Part shown: positions 55,321-64,000 of the stretch, one piece after another | How positions within the stretch are numbered: position 1 is the first letter of the stretch | Layout: the number at the start of each line of letters is the position of its first letter | Origin: Congregibacter litoralis KT71 | Lineage (GTDB): Bacteria; Pseudomonadota; Gammaproteobacteria; Pseudomonadales; Halieaceae | Direction: 5' to 3' | Length of the DNA stretch: 64,000 bases | Assembly (NCBI RefSeq): GCF_000153125.2 | Contig: NZ_CM002299.1 | Coordinates: 1,368,324 to 1,432,323, forward strand | The notes under the pieces: generated by a model | The model's database searches: none | Seen by the model: only the letters and a program-made list of their open reading frames with translations | Told to the model about the DNA's origin: nothing | Translations under genes and position numbers: made by a program

Positions 55321-57210
55321 ATGCCCGCGACAATTATTGAGAGCAACACCGCGGCACTTCAGAGTGTCGAGGTCGATGGCGTTACCGTCGACATCATCGA
55401 AAACGCCCTGCGCAACGCCCGGGAAGAAATGGACGCTGTGCTGTTTCGAACCGCCATGTCACCGGGTATCCGGGAGCAGGGCGACTGCTTCCCCATGATC
55501 GCCAATCGCGAGGGCAAGATGGTGGTGGGGCAGTTCGGCTCCTTCATCGGTCCCTTCCTCGAAGCCTATGACGTCGAAATTGAGGAAGGCGACATCATTC
55601 TCACGAATGATCCCTACATGTGTAATGCGGCGGTATCGCATTTACCGGACTGGGTTGTGCTGGTGCCGGTCTTCAAGGGCGGTCGTCACATTGCCTGGTC
55701 CGCCATGTTCGGTCATATGTCCGACAACGGCGGCATGGTGCCGGGCTCTATCCCCATTGAGGCCACCACCATCTATCAGGAAGGTATTCGCATACCCCCG
55801 ACCAAGTTGTACAAGCGCGGTGAACTGCAGACGGATCTCCTCGAGCTGATCCTGCATAACGTTCGAACGCCGCAGTGGAATCGCTTTGACCTGAATGCCC
55901 TCGTCGCCGCCTGTAACACCGCTGCAAAGCGTTGTGTCGAACTGGCGGAGCGCTTTGGGGACGACGTGCTTAAGTCCACCATGGATGTGATGCTGGATCG
56001 CAATCACGCGGCGATGAAGCACATCATCGAAATGTTCGTTCCCGAGGAGCCTCGGGAATTCGAGGATTATCTTTGTGATGACGGCATGGGTATGGGGCCC
56101 TACCGCATCAAGTGTCGCATGTGGCGTGAGGGATCCACGGCCATCTTCGATTTTGAAGGGACCGATCCCCAGGCTCAGAGCTCCGTGAACTTCTTCCTCA
56201 ACGAAGATATGTTCAAGATGTTTTTTGGCTCCTTCACCATCAACGTCGTGGATCCTCAGATCGTGTTCAACGACGGTTTTTACGATCTGGTGGACGTGCG
56301 TATTCCCGAGGGCACGCTGTTAAAGCCCAGGTTCCCCGCGGCGCTGTCCGGGCGAACTCACGCCCTGGGTCGCATTTTTGATCTGCTCGGTGCCCTGCTG
56401 GGCATGGGGGCGCCGGAACAAATGCTTAACGCCGCGGGTTTTTCAGACTCGCCGCACCTGTTTTACTCGGGCTACGATCACCGACCGGGCAAGGACGGCG
56501 AATGGTTCCAGCTGTTCCAGATCGGCTTTGGGGGCATTCCCGGCCGTCCCGTTGGCGACGGTCCCGACGGCCACTCCCTGTGGCCCGGCTTTACCAATGT
56601 GCCCAATGAGTTCATCGAGTCTTACTTTCCCCTGCGCATCGAGCGCTACGAAACCATCAGGGATTCCGGTGGTGCGGGACTGCACCGTGGCGGCAACGGT
56701 CTCTCCGTGGCCTACCGCTTTCTCGCCGATGGCGAGATCGGTATTCACGATGAGCGCTGGTTAACCCACCCCTGGGGGGTACTCGGAGGCGACACGGGGC
56801 AGCGCTCTACCAAGCGTCTGGTGCGCGGCGACGGCAGCGAAGAGTGGCTGCCAGCCAAGGTTGAGGGCATCAAGGTGAAGGCTGGAGACTTGCTGTACTT
56901 CAACACCTGGGGCGGCGGTGGTTGGGGTGACCCCTTTGCCCGGGATCCTGAACTGGTGCGCGTCGATGTGGCGCGGCGTCTGGTCAGCGTCGAGGGAGCC
57001 AGGCGCTACGGCGTAGTGATCGCTGCCGACGGCAGTGTGAATATGGAGGCAACAGAGGCGCTGCGCGAGGAGCTTCGGTCCGCGCGAGGCGATGATCAGC
57101 CCCTGTTCAACCGCGGCGGCACAATTGAGGAAATCAAAGCCCGTTGCGAGGCGGAGACACATCTGCCACCGCCTGTCGCACCGCAGTTTCCCTCGCAGTT
57201 CCGCGGCTGA
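55321..57210 (+). CDS. hyuB: Hydantoinase B / acetone-carboxylase alpha-like (HyuB) subunit
   Basis: A 629-residue HyuB-family protein. The N-terminus shows VDIIENALRNAREEMDAVLFRTAMSP, then EGDIILTNDPYM near residue 90 and the C-terminal TWGGGGWGDPFARDPELVRVDV that ends nearly all members. It is the partner of HyuA and carries the hydrolysing or carboxylating site. The ATG at 55321 lies one base after the hyuA stop (an in-frame GTG nine bases earlier is an alternative). Hydantoin hydrolysis and ketone carboxylation cannot be separated from sequence by eye. Confidence 0.9.
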   Translation: MPATIIESNTAALQSVEVDGVTVDIIENALRNAREEMDAVLFRTAMSPGIREQGDCFPMIANREGKMVVGQFGSFIGPFLEAYDVEIEEGDIILTNDPYMCNAAVSHLPDWVVLVPVFKGGRHIAWSAMFGHMSDNGGMVPGSIPIEATTIYQEGIRIPPTKLYKRGELQTDLLELILHNVRTPQWNRFDLNALVAACNTAAKRCVELAERFGDDVLKSTMDVMLDRNHAAMKHIIEMFVPEEPREFEDYLCDDGMGMGPYRIKCRMWREGSTAIFDFEGTDPQAQSSVNFFLNEDMFKMFFGSFTINVVDPQIVFNDGFYDLVDVRIPEGTLLKPRFPAALSGRTHALGRIFDLLGALLGMGAPEQMLNAAGFSDSPHLFYSGYDHRPGKDGEWFQLFQIGFGGIPGRPVGDGPDGHSLWPGFTNVPNEFIESYFPLRIERYETIRDSGGAGLHRGGNGLSVAYRFLADGEIGIHDERWLTHPWGVLGGDTGQRSTKRLVRGDGSEEWLPAKVEGIKVKAGDLLYFNTWGGGGWGDPFARDPELVRVDVARRLVSVEGARRYGVVIAADGSVNMEATEALREELRSARGDDQPLFNRGGTIEEIKARCEAETHLPPPVAPQFPSQFRG

Positions 57211-57213
57211 CGC

Positions 57214-57813
57214 ATGGCTGACCTCGCCCGTCAATCCCAATCCCTGGGAACGCGTCCGGCCTTGTTGTTGATCGATATGATCAACGCATTTACCGATGCT
57301 GACAGTCCCCTGGGATCGGAGAGCGACGCGGTGGTACAGGCCTGCGTAAGGCTGCAGGAAGCTTTTCGAGCGCGTGACTTACCCCTGTGTTTTACTTCGG
57401 TGGTGTATTCAAACGATGGGCAGGCGAAGGTCTTCCGGGCGCGCCTGCCGGCGCTGAATATGCTCATCGAGGGAAGCGCTGCCACGGCGGTGGATGAGCG
57501 ACTCCGTCCCAGGGCATCGGAGCCGGTCTTTGCCAAGCAATATGCCAGCGCTTTTTTCGCCACGGGGCTGGATCAATGGCTGAAGGATCAATCCGTTGAT
57601 TCCCTGGTGGTTGTAGGATTAACCACCAGCGGCTGTGTGCGCGCCTCCGTAGTTGATGGATTGCAGCACGATTATGTGGTGTGCGTTCCCCGGGAAGCCG
57701 TGGGTGATCGCAATAGCGATGCCCACATCGCAAATCTGCACGACATGCACGCAAAGTATGCCGAGGTGCTGTCGGTAGATGATGTGATCCGAACGCTGCA
57801 GGGCTCTTTATGA
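57214..57813 (+). CDS. Isochorismatase-family cysteine hydrolase
   Basis: A 199-residue cysteine hydrolase with the catalytic triad Asp21 (LLIDMINAF), Lys108 (FAKQYASAF) and Cys141 (TTSGCVRASV). Relatives include N-carbamoylsarcosine amidohydrolase, nicotinamidase and ureidoacrylate hydrolase, enzymes that split carbamoyl or amide C-N bonds. Starts four bases after hyuB. In the creatinine route the HyuAB-type N-methylhydantoinase is followed by such a hydrolase, so the three genes could act in sequence on a cyclic ureide; this is inference. Confidence 0.9.
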   Translation: MADLARQSQSLGTRPALLLIDMINAFTDADSPLGSESDAVVQACVRLQEAFRARDLPLCFTSVVYSNDGQAKVFRARLPALNMLIEGSAATAVDERLRPRASEPVFAKQYASAFFATGLDQWLKDQSVDSLVVVGLTTSGCVRASVVDGLQHDYVVCVPREAVGDRNSDAHIANLHDMHAKYAEVLSVDDVIRTLQGSL

Positions 57814-57832
57814 AAACGCTGAACGGCTTCTC

Positions 57833-59434
57833 ATGAGCAATCGGGCCCGCATTCTGCTCATCGGTTATCGTAAGTTCAGTGAGCTGATCAACGCGGTACT
57901 GCCGGACTATCGCGATGAGGCTGAAGTAATCATTGTGGAATCCGTGGCCTCGGGCAGCGTGGATTACCACGCCCTTGTGAAGGAGCATAAGCCAGACGTT
58001 GTGGCCAGCGCGGGCTCCAACGCCGCATTTTTGCAAAACGCCCTCAAGCTTCCGGTTATCGCCCAGCCCGTCACCGATACGGACATTGTTGATGCCGTCG
58101 CCCGGGCCCGACGCATTGGCCAGCGTGTCCACGTCTTTACCTACGCCGCGAAAGCGGAATCCGAGGGGCGCCTCTTTCAGGCGCTGCCGTCATTACTGGG
58201 TGAGAGCCTGGCGCACGACAGCTACACAACGACCGATGAGGCCTCGGAGAAGCTCCTGGCCATGGCCGCGGCCGGGAATACAGACGTTGTGGTGGGGCCA
58301 AGTTATATCTGCGAACTCGCCGCTCGTCGCGGCCTTCCTGCCGTGTTGATTTACAGCCGGGAGTCGGCCAGAGCGATGCTCGACGAAGCCCTGCGCCAGG
58401 CGCGGGCGCGCGACCCGGGGAGAGACTCCGGGGGATCGCCCGGTCGTTTTGTGATCGATTCCCCCCAGATGTCCAGAGTGGCTGAGCTGGCACGCACCTA
58501 CGCCCTCGGGAGTGCGGCGGTCCTCCTTCAGGGAGAAAGCGGTACGGGTAAAGAACACATCGCCCGGGAAATCCACCAGGCCTCGGATTACCGCGATGGC
58601 GCGCTGGTGGCCATCAACTGCGGGAGTATTCCCAACGAGCTTTTTGAGAGCGAACTCTTTGGCTACGTCGATGGCGCTTTCACCAGCTCCAGGCGTGGCG
58701 GGCGCGTCGGTCTTGTGGAGCAGGCTAACGGCGGGGTGCTGTATCTGGATGAGGTAGGGGAAATGCCCCTGGCCCAACAGGTGAAACTCCTGCGGGTGCT
58801 CCAGGAGCGCAGCGTGCGACCCGTGGGAGGTACCCGGGAACTGTCTCTGGACTTTAAGGTAATAGCAGCCACCAACTGCGATCTACAGGAGGCCGTTGAG
58901 GCCGGGCAGTTTCGCGATGATCTTTATTACCGTCTAAACGTATTTACCTTACGACTTCCTCCCCTGCGCGAGCGACCCGAGGATGTGTCTGCCATTGCTG
59001 AGCATTATCTGGCGGAGTACGCACGACAATACGACGTGGAGCTGGATGTCCCGACGTTGATGGCGAGGCTGAAAGCGCCCTTCGAACAATACCGGTGGCC
59101 GGGCAATGTTCGTGAGTTGCAGAATTTTGCCGAGCGTCTTGCAGTTAATGCAGCCCACGGCGCGTCCATTGAGGAACTTCGCCTTGAAGAATTACTGCCG
59201 GAGCTGTCTGTGCCCCGCGGGGAGGCTACGCCCGCAGGGTTGCTGAAGGAACAGGAATGTCGGGCGATCGCCGATGCCATGCGCCGTCTTGGCGGCGACA
59301 AGACGGCGGTCAGTAAAGAGTTAGGTATCAGTCCCACAACCTTGTGGCGCCGCCTCAAAGAAATGGGCTGGAATGAAGGACAAGGCGCCAACGGCGTCGG
59401 CGGTAAAAAAAGTAAACAATACTCACGAGGGTAG
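57833..59434 (+). CDS. PrpR-type sigma-54-dependent transcriptional activator
   Basis: A 533-residue enhancer-binding protein. Residues 1-190 resemble the PrpR_N ligand-sensing domain (SNRARILLIGYRKFSELINA, then YICELAARRGLPAVLIYS), not a response-regulator receiver. The AAA+ domain has Walker A GESGTGKEH (234-242), Walker B LYLDEVGEMPLAQQ and an arginine-finger region (FRDDLYYRLNVFTL). The sigma-54-contacting loop reads GAFTSS (281-286) instead of GAFTGA. A Fis-type HTH near the end (GDKTAVSKELGISPTTLWRRL) binds DNA. It probably senses the substrate or intermediate of the cluster and acts on the sigma-54-type promoter at 50.88 kb. Starts 20 bp after the hydrolase gene. Confidence 0.9.
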   Translation: MSNRARILLIGYRKFSELINAVLPDYRDEAEVIIVESVASGSVDYHALVKEHKPDVVASAGSNAAFLQNALKLPVIAQPVTDTDIVDAVARARRIGQRVHVFTYAAKAESEGRLFQALPSLLGESLAHDSYTTTDEASEKLLAMAAAGNTDVVVGPSYICELAARRGLPAVLIYSRESARAMLDEALRQARARDPGRDSGGSPGRFVIDSPQMSRVAELARTYALGSAAVLLQGESGTGKEHIAREIHQASDYRDGALVAINCGSIPNELFESELFGYVDGAFTSSRRGGRVGLVEQANGGVLYLDEVGEMPLAQQVKLLRVLQERSVRPVGGTRELSLDFKVIAATNCDLQEAVEAGQFRDDLYYRLNVFTLRLPPLRERPEDVSAIAEHYLAEYARQYDVELDVPTLMARLKAPFEQYRWPGNVRELQNFAERLAVNAAHGASIEELRLEELLPELSVPRGEATPAGLLKEQECRAIADAMRRLGGDKTAVSKELGISPTTLWRRLKEMGWNEGQGANGVGGKKSKQYSRG

Positions 59435-59444
59435 GAGAACGGCA

Positions 59445-61967
59445 ATGCAAAGCATGACGAAACCGCTAGTGCAGGCGCTGGCAGCGACTCTGTTGCTACC
59501 AGGGACGCAATGGGTGATGGCTCAGGGCAACAACCTGTCCATTGAAGAGGTCGTGGTAACCGCGCGGAAACGTTCTGAGAATCTTCAGGAAGTGCCCATT
59601 GCGATTTCCGCCATCGACGAGGACACGATCCAGCGAGCGGGTATTCAGCGCGCTGGCGATTACGTAGGACTGGTGCCCAACGTGACCCTGGTGGACTCCG
59701 CGAACGTCGGCGATACCCAGCTGAGCATCCGGGGCATTATTTCAACGCGCGATGCGGAGTCGACTTTCGCCTATGTCGTTGACGGCGTTCTCAGCACCAA
59801 CCCCAACAGCTTCAACGAAGAGCTGTTTGACGTGCAGCAGATTGAAGTACTGAAAGGCCCCCAGGGGGCGCTCTATGGCCGTAACGCAGTGGCCGGCGCG
59901 ATCCTGGTAACCACGAAAGAACCCACCAATGAGTTTGAGGCCCGGGTAGGCGGTACCGTCGGTAACGTCGGCACCCTGCGTGGCAACGCCATGTTCAGTG
60001 GTCCCATCGTCAAAGACAAACTGCTGGGACGTATTGCCATCAGCACCAGCGAAACCGACGGTTTCTACGAGAATATATTCACCAACCAGGATGACGTGGT
60101 GGATTATCTCGAAGACACCAGTATCCGTGGCCGGCTCAAGTGGAACGTGACGGACAATCTGAGTCTCGATTTCCGGGGTGGCTACTCCGATGTCTCTGCC
60201 GGAGCGATTAACTTCAATGCGGGTTTCGCGATTCCTGCCTTTGTAGAAGCTTTCGGTGCGCCGAACTACAACCAGGATGTGAACGACGTTGATTTTCGTT
60301 TCATCTTCAACACCCCCGGCGAGAACGAACAGACCACCACCGACTTTGCCGTTAAGCTCGATTGGGCGCTGGACTTTGCGGATCTCGTGGCCAATGTGGC
60401 ATACAGCGATCTTGAAGAGTCCCTGCTTTCTGACGGTACCGCTGCGACCTTCTATGGCTACGAACTGACACCCTCCTGTCAGGCGGGTCGTGGAGAGCTG
60501 AACAGCTTCACGCGTCCCGATCTCTTTGGCGAGCCCTTCAACCCTTTCGGCGTGTTGCCCCCGGGTGCTGATTTTCAGGGCGTCTACGGCCCCTATAACC
60601 CGCTTACCTGCGATGGCTATCAGTACCAGGAGCGTAATCAGGAAGACATCAGCATCGATGCCCGCCTCGTGGGTCCCGAGGATGATGCGATTCGCTGGAT
60701 TGCCGGTGTGTATTACGCGGATATCGAGCGGGAATCCCTGGTTGCCTACGGCGCGGATCAGGGGGAGGGCTTTCTCAAGCAGCCCTACGTGGATCCCACG
60801 GGCCCCAACCCCACGGATCTGCTGTTCTGGGATGAATTCAACACGGAAGTCTATGCCATCTATGGTCAGTTGGAGTTCGATCTCTCGGACACCATGGAGC
60901 TGGCCTTCGCTCTGCGTTACGATCGGGAAGAGCGGGAAGTCAGCAACAAGGTGCCCAATGTTCTCAACTCCGGCCTGAACGTCAATCTCCTGGATCCCGC
61001 AACCGGTGCCCCCCTGCCGATCAACCCTGCCTTTGGCAACAACCCCAATGGTATTCCCGACCGCGCCCGGGACTTCAGTCAGTTTCAGCCCAAGGCAACG
61101 TGGAACTGGGCCGCGACGGATGCGGTGAATGTCTACGCGAGCTACGGCCTGGGATTTCGTAGCGGTGGTTTCAATGCCATCGGTACCGAGGACCTCCTCA
61201 ATTTCTGGTTTAACGCCGGCTTCGGCGGTCCCGGTGAGGTGGTCGATGCGCAGCTTCAGGTTACCGACGACTATGACAAGGAAGTCTCCACGGCCTTCGA
61301 AGTGGGCTTTAAGTCCGAGTGGATGGATCGACGTCTTCGTTTGAATGCGGCGGCCTTCCGCACCGATGTGGAAGATAACCAGTTCTTCGAATTCTACGCC
61401 GGTCCCTTCGGTATTCTGCGAACGGTCACTACCATCGATGATCTGTATATTCAGGGCATCGAGGCAGACTTCACATTTGTGGCCACGGAGTACCTCACCG
61501 TGTATGGCGGCCTCGGACTGATGGACTCCGAGATCGAGAAGAACGAACACCGCCCTCTGTCTGAGGGCAACGATGTGCCTCAGGCGCCGGAGACCACAGG
61601 TAATCTGGGTGCAGAGTTGAGCTTCCCCGTGGGTGGCAACATGCAGTTGGTGAGTCGTGTTGACTGGCAGTACACGGGCGAGATGTGGTTCCACACGCTT
61701 CAGGGTGAGGAAACGCCAACGATCTGGAATGCCTTCTTCGGACCCGGGTTCAACCAGAACTTTTCAAAGTCCTCCCGTGATGCGTTCAGCACTGTAGATT
61801 TGCGTGTGGGACTCGAGGGTGACAACTGGGCTATCACCGCCTGGGGGCGCAACATTACGGACGAGGAGTATCTTCAGGAAGTTATTCCTACGCCGGAGTT
61901 CGGAGGCAGCTTCTTGCATCCCTCAGCGCTGCGAAGCTACGGCGTAGACTTCCGCTATAGCTTCTAA
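59445..61967 (+). CDS. TonB-dependent outer-membrane receptor
   Basis: An 840-residue TonB receptor. The signal peptide ends near VMAQGNN, followed by the TonB box IEEVVVTARKR near residues 33-43, the plug domain (SIRGIISTRDAESTFAYVVDGVL, VLKGPQGALYGRNAVAGAIL) and a 22-strand barrel that ends in VDFRYSF with a C-terminal Phe. Many repeats of this type in marine bacteria import hydrophobic or carbohydrate-like molecules rather than siderophores. ATG 59445 has AGGAG seven bases upstream and sits ten bases after the regulator stop, so it is cotranscribed; an earlier in-frame start at 59373 would lie within the regulator. A terminator follows. Confidence 0.92.
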   Translation: MQSMTKPLVQALAATLLLPGTQWVMAQGNNLSIEEVVVTARKRSENLQEVPIAISAIDEDTIQRAGIQRAGDYVGLVPNVTLVDSANVGDTQLSIRGIISTRDAESTFAYVVDGVLSTNPNSFNEELFDVQQIEVLKGPQGALYGRNAVAGAILVTTKEPTNEFEARVGGTVGNVGTLRGNAMFSGPIVKDKLLGRIAISTSETDGFYENIFTNQDDVVDYLEDTSIRGRLKWNVTDNLSLDFRGGYSDVSAGAINFNAGFAIPAFVEAFGAPNYNQDVNDVDFRFIFNTPGENEQTTTDFAVKLDWALDFADLVANVAYSDLEESLLSDGTAATFYGYELTPSCQAGRGELNSFTRPDLFGEPFNPFGVLPPGADFQGVYGPYNPLTCDGYQYQERNQEDISIDARLVGPEDDAIRWIAGVYYADIERESLVAYGADQGEGFLKQPYVDPTGPNPTDLLFWDEFNTEVYAIYGQLEFDLSDTMELAFALRYDREEREVSNKVPNVLNSGLNVNLLDPATGAPLPINPAFGNNPNGIPDRARDFSQFQPKATWNWAATDAVNVYASYGLGFRSGGFNAIGTEDLLNFWFNAGFGGPGEVVDAQLQVTDDYDKEVSTAFEVGFKSEWMDRRLRLNAAAFRTDVEDNQFFEFYAGPFGILRTVTTIDDLYIQGIEADFTFVATEYLTVYGGLGLMDSEIEKNEHRPLSEGNDVPQAPETTGNLGAELSFPVGGNMQLVSRVDWQYTGEMWFHTLQGEETPTIWNAFFGPGFNQNFSKSSRDAFSTVDLRVGLEGDNWAITAWGRNITDEEYLQEVIPTPEFGGSFLHPSALRSYGVDFRYSF

Positions 61968-62033
61968 GTCCGGGGCTGAGCTCTTTTGCAGAGCTAGGAT
62001 GCAATCGGTATAGCTTGCATGCAAGTATATGAA

Positions 62034-62060
62034 AACCAGGCGCCTCCGGGCGCCTTTTTT
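62034..62060 (+). terminator. Rho-independent terminator after the TonB receptor gene
   Basis: GGCGCC (62039-62044) pairs with GGCGCC (62049-62054) around TCCG, preceded by A residues and followed by TTTTTT (62055-62060). It ends the catabolic cluster. Confidence 0.85.
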
Positions 62061-62082
62061 GTGGGCGCCCTTTTCCCGGGTA

Positions 62083-64000
62083 TCAGGTTTTTTTCTCCAG
62101 ATGGGCGCGAAGCACGACTTCGATGCGGGGACCATACATGGGCCTGCCGTAGAGATAACCCTGAAAGTGCTTGCAGCCAAGGCTCTGGAGAACACGGGCC
62201 TGTGCTTCCTGCTCAATACCTTCCGCGATCACGGGCAGGCCCATGGCCTTCCCCAAAGCCAGAACCGCACCGGCGATAATGCGATCACTGTCGTCGCTGA
62301 CAATGTGATCTACAAAGGATTTATCCAGCTTGAGGCGATCGATGGGCATGCGCTTGAGGTAGGACAGGGAGGAATAGCCCGTACCAAAATCATCGATGGC
62401 AAACATAACGCCGAGCGCGCGCAATTCGTGCATGTTCTCGATGAGTTTTTCCGTATCGTGCACCAACACACTTTCCGTCAGCTCAAGCTCGAGTTTCTCC
62501 GGGGGGAATTCCGTGTCTGCGAGCACCTTGCGGACCTGGGCCACAAAGTCCTCGGCACGAAACTGCGGTGCCGAGACATTAACCGCGAGGTGACCGAACT
62601 GTAGGCCCTCGGCAATCCATCGGCTGCCCTGAAGACAGGATTGTTCAAGCACCCAGTGGCCTATATCCCGGATGAGCCCCGTACGCTCGGCCTGGGGGAT
62701 GAACTGCGATGGTGAGACCGTGCCCAGCGTAAGGTGGTGCCAGCGCAAAAGCACTTCCAGACCCAGGAGAGAGCCATTGTCCGTGTTCACCTGGGGCTGA
62801 AAGGCGAGGCGGAACTCCTGGCGCGAAACTGCCTCCCGCAGAGCGGAATCAATAAGCACGTTCTGAAAAGCCTGACGGGTGAGGTGCTCGGAGTAGAAAC
62901 GAAAGGTGTCCCGACCCTGGTCTTTGGCGTTGTACATGGCCGCGTCGGCATTACTCATCAGCGTTTCAGCGGTTTGCCCGTCCTCAGGATAAATGCTGAT
63001 GCCGATGCTGGCACTCACGGAGATACTGCGGCCTTCCAGAATCATGGGTTTGCGCAGAGCCCCGATAATTTTCTCTGCGATATGCGTGGCATCGTCCGGC
63101 GTGCTTATGTCGTCCAGCACCATGAGGAACTCATCGCCGCCGATACGTCCCACGCTGTCGTCATCCCGCAGCAATGCTTTAAGACGATTCGCTGTTGTCT
63201 TGAGCAGTTTATCCCCGGCGAAATGACCGAGACTGTCGTTGATGTTTTTGAAACTGTCGATATCCAGGAAAAACACCGCCAGATGGTCTGAGCGTCTCTG
63301 CGCTCGTCGGATACTGTGTTCCAGGCATTCGTTTACGAGAAAACGATTGGGCAAATTGGTGAGGGGGTCGTAGTGCGCGAGTTTCTGCAGCTGCTCTTCC
63401 GTTTCCTTGAGCTGACTGATATCGGTAAAAATCGCCATGAAGCCCCCATCGGGCCCATCAATTTTACTGATGGTGAGGAGCTCCGGAAAAACGGTGCCGG
63501 ATTTTCGGCGGTTCCAGATCTCGCCGCGCCACACACCATCCCTTTGCAAGGTCTGCCACATGTCGGCGTAAAAGTCCCCATCATGGCGACCGGACCGAAG
63601 CAAGCTTGTCGGCTGCCCTATGGCGTCTTCCCGGCTATAGCCGGTAATGCGGGAGAAGGCGGCATTGACGTCACGGATGCGACCGTCCTTGTCGGATATA
63701 AGAATGCCTTCGCCGCTGTTCTTAAATACCGCCGCGGCCTGAAAAAGTCCGCGCCGGGCGGCATGCTCCTGGGAAATATCCCGGCCCACGGCGCAGATAA
63801 CAGATTCGCGTTCAGCCGTTGCCGCCGACCAGGCGATAACGCGATAGCTGCCATCTCTGTGCCGATAGCGGTTTTCAAAATACAGGGTGTACATACCCTG
63901 AGAAAGCTTGCCCATTTCCGCGAGGGTGGCTTCCCGGTCCTCAGGGTGCACGAGGTCAAGAAGGTTTTGCCCCTGAAGTTCCGCGTCGCCATGGCCAAGC
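62083..64000 (-). CDS. PAS-GGDEF-EAL c-di-GMP signalling protein, 5' end beyond the window
   Basis: About 638 residues are visible; the frame is open to base 64000 so the N-terminus is missing. The order is a PAS fold (HPEDREATLAEMG), a second PAS (FKNSGEGILISDKDGRIRDV and ITGYSREDAIGQP), then GGDEF and EAL domains. The diguanylate cyclase motif RIGGDEF is intact with an I-site RDDD five residues upstream. The phosphodiesterase motifs are intact too: GLEVLLRW, IDDFGTGYSS and IAEGIE. So both cyclase and phosphodiesterase activity are possible; hybrid proteins often have only one active. It probably regulates attachment or motility in response to a PAS ligand. Confidence 0.9.
   Translation of the reverse strand, partial: LGHGDAELQGQNLLDLVHPEDREATLAEMGKLSQGMYTLYFENRYRHRDGSYRVIAWSAATAERESVICAVGRDISQEHAARRGLFQAAAVFKNSGEGILISDKDGRIRDVNAAFSRITGYSREDAIGQPTSLLRSGRHDGDFYADMWQTLQRDGVWRGEIWNRRKSGTVFPELLTISKIDGPDGGFMAIFTDISQLKETEEQLQKLAHYDPLTNLPNRFLVNECLEHSIRRAQRRSDHLAVFFLDIDSFKNINDSLGHFAGDKLLKTTANRLKALLRDDDSVGRIGGDEFLMVLDDISTPDDATHIAEKIIGALRKPMILEGRSISVSASIGISIYPEDGQTAETLMSNADAAMYNAKDQGRDTFRFYSEHLTRQAFQNVLIDSALREAVSRQEFRLAFQPQVNTDNGSLLGLEVLLRWHHLTLGTVSPSQFIPQAERTGLIRDIGHWVLEQSCLQGSRWIAEGLQFGHLAVNVSAPQFRAEDFVAQVRKVLADTEFPPEKLELELTESVLVHDTEKLIENMHELRALGVMFAIDDFGTGYSSLSYLKRMPIDRLKLDKSFVDHIVSDDSDRIIAGAVLALGKAMGLPVIAEGIEQEAQARVLQSLGCKHFQGYLYGRPMYGPRIEVVLRAHLEKKT

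Noticed and set aside
59742..61694. A 650-codon open frame antisense to the TonB receptor
   Set aside because: It mirrors the receptor's codon use, has no ribosome site or recognisable domain, and the plus-strand gene is clear. Long antisense frames are common in GC-rich DNA.

Overview
The window looks like a chromosomal segment of a moderately GC-rich (by eye about 58-60 percent) marine-type gammaproteobacterium. Its backbone follows the gene order familiar from Pseudomonas and relatives: map-glnD-dapC opposite rpsB-tsf-pyrH-frr-uppS-cdsA-dxr-rseP-bamA-skp-lpxD-fabZ-lpxA-lpxB-rnhB-dnaE, plus dapA-bamC and wrbA-DUF2069. Single-gene TonB receptors, a sulfatase and hydantoinase/CoA-transferase genes hint at an oligotrophic marine group such as the OM60/NOR5 (Halieaceae) clade; this placement is inference from content and was not tested. 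No IS element, phage gene, CRISPR array, tRNA or rRNA was recognised.

Layout. 0-2 kb: an edge-truncated SDR opposite an unusual 6-pyruvoyl-tetrahydropterin-synthase-like gene, then a quinone reductase. 2-6.5 kb: YihY and a TlpA-like lipoprotein on the minus strand; WrbA, DUF2069 and SppA on the plus strand. 6.6-11.6 kb (minus): a tightly overlapping MCE lipid-transport operon (MlaE-like permease with STAS domain, MlaF-like ATPase, MlaD-like protein, auxiliary lipoprotein) ending in an MscS channel, with a DUF3806 gene in front. 11.7-17.3 kb (plus): dapA-bamC-MBL hydrolase, a cyclase-like protein that seems to lack substrate-binding residues, RsmJ and an SDR. 17.3-25.4 kb (minus): dapE, dapD, yffB, nth with a non-standard cysteine cluster, dapC, glnD, map. 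25.8-44.6 kb (plus): translation, isoprenoid/lipid carrier, outer-membrane assembly, lipid A and replication genes. 44.7-50.6 kb: a periplasmic sulfatase facing an RND efflux pair, separated by a shared terminator.

The most interesting part is 50.7-62.0 kb: a class III CoA-transferase, an HMG-CoA-lyase-like enzyme, a HyuA/HyuB hydantoinase- or carboxylase-type pair, a cysteine hydrolase of the isochorismatase fold, a PrpR-type sigma-54 activator and a TonB-dependent receptor, all on the plus strand with short gaps. Upstream of the first gene is a candidate sigma-54 promoter with correct -24/-12 spacing, preceded by an IHF-like sequence and a palindrome at enhancer distance. Read together this looks like a self-contained, ligand-inducible uptake and catabolic island for an organic acid, ketone or cyclic amide. 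The substrate cannot be read from the sequence.

The window closes with a GGDEF-EAL signalling protein that runs off the right edge.
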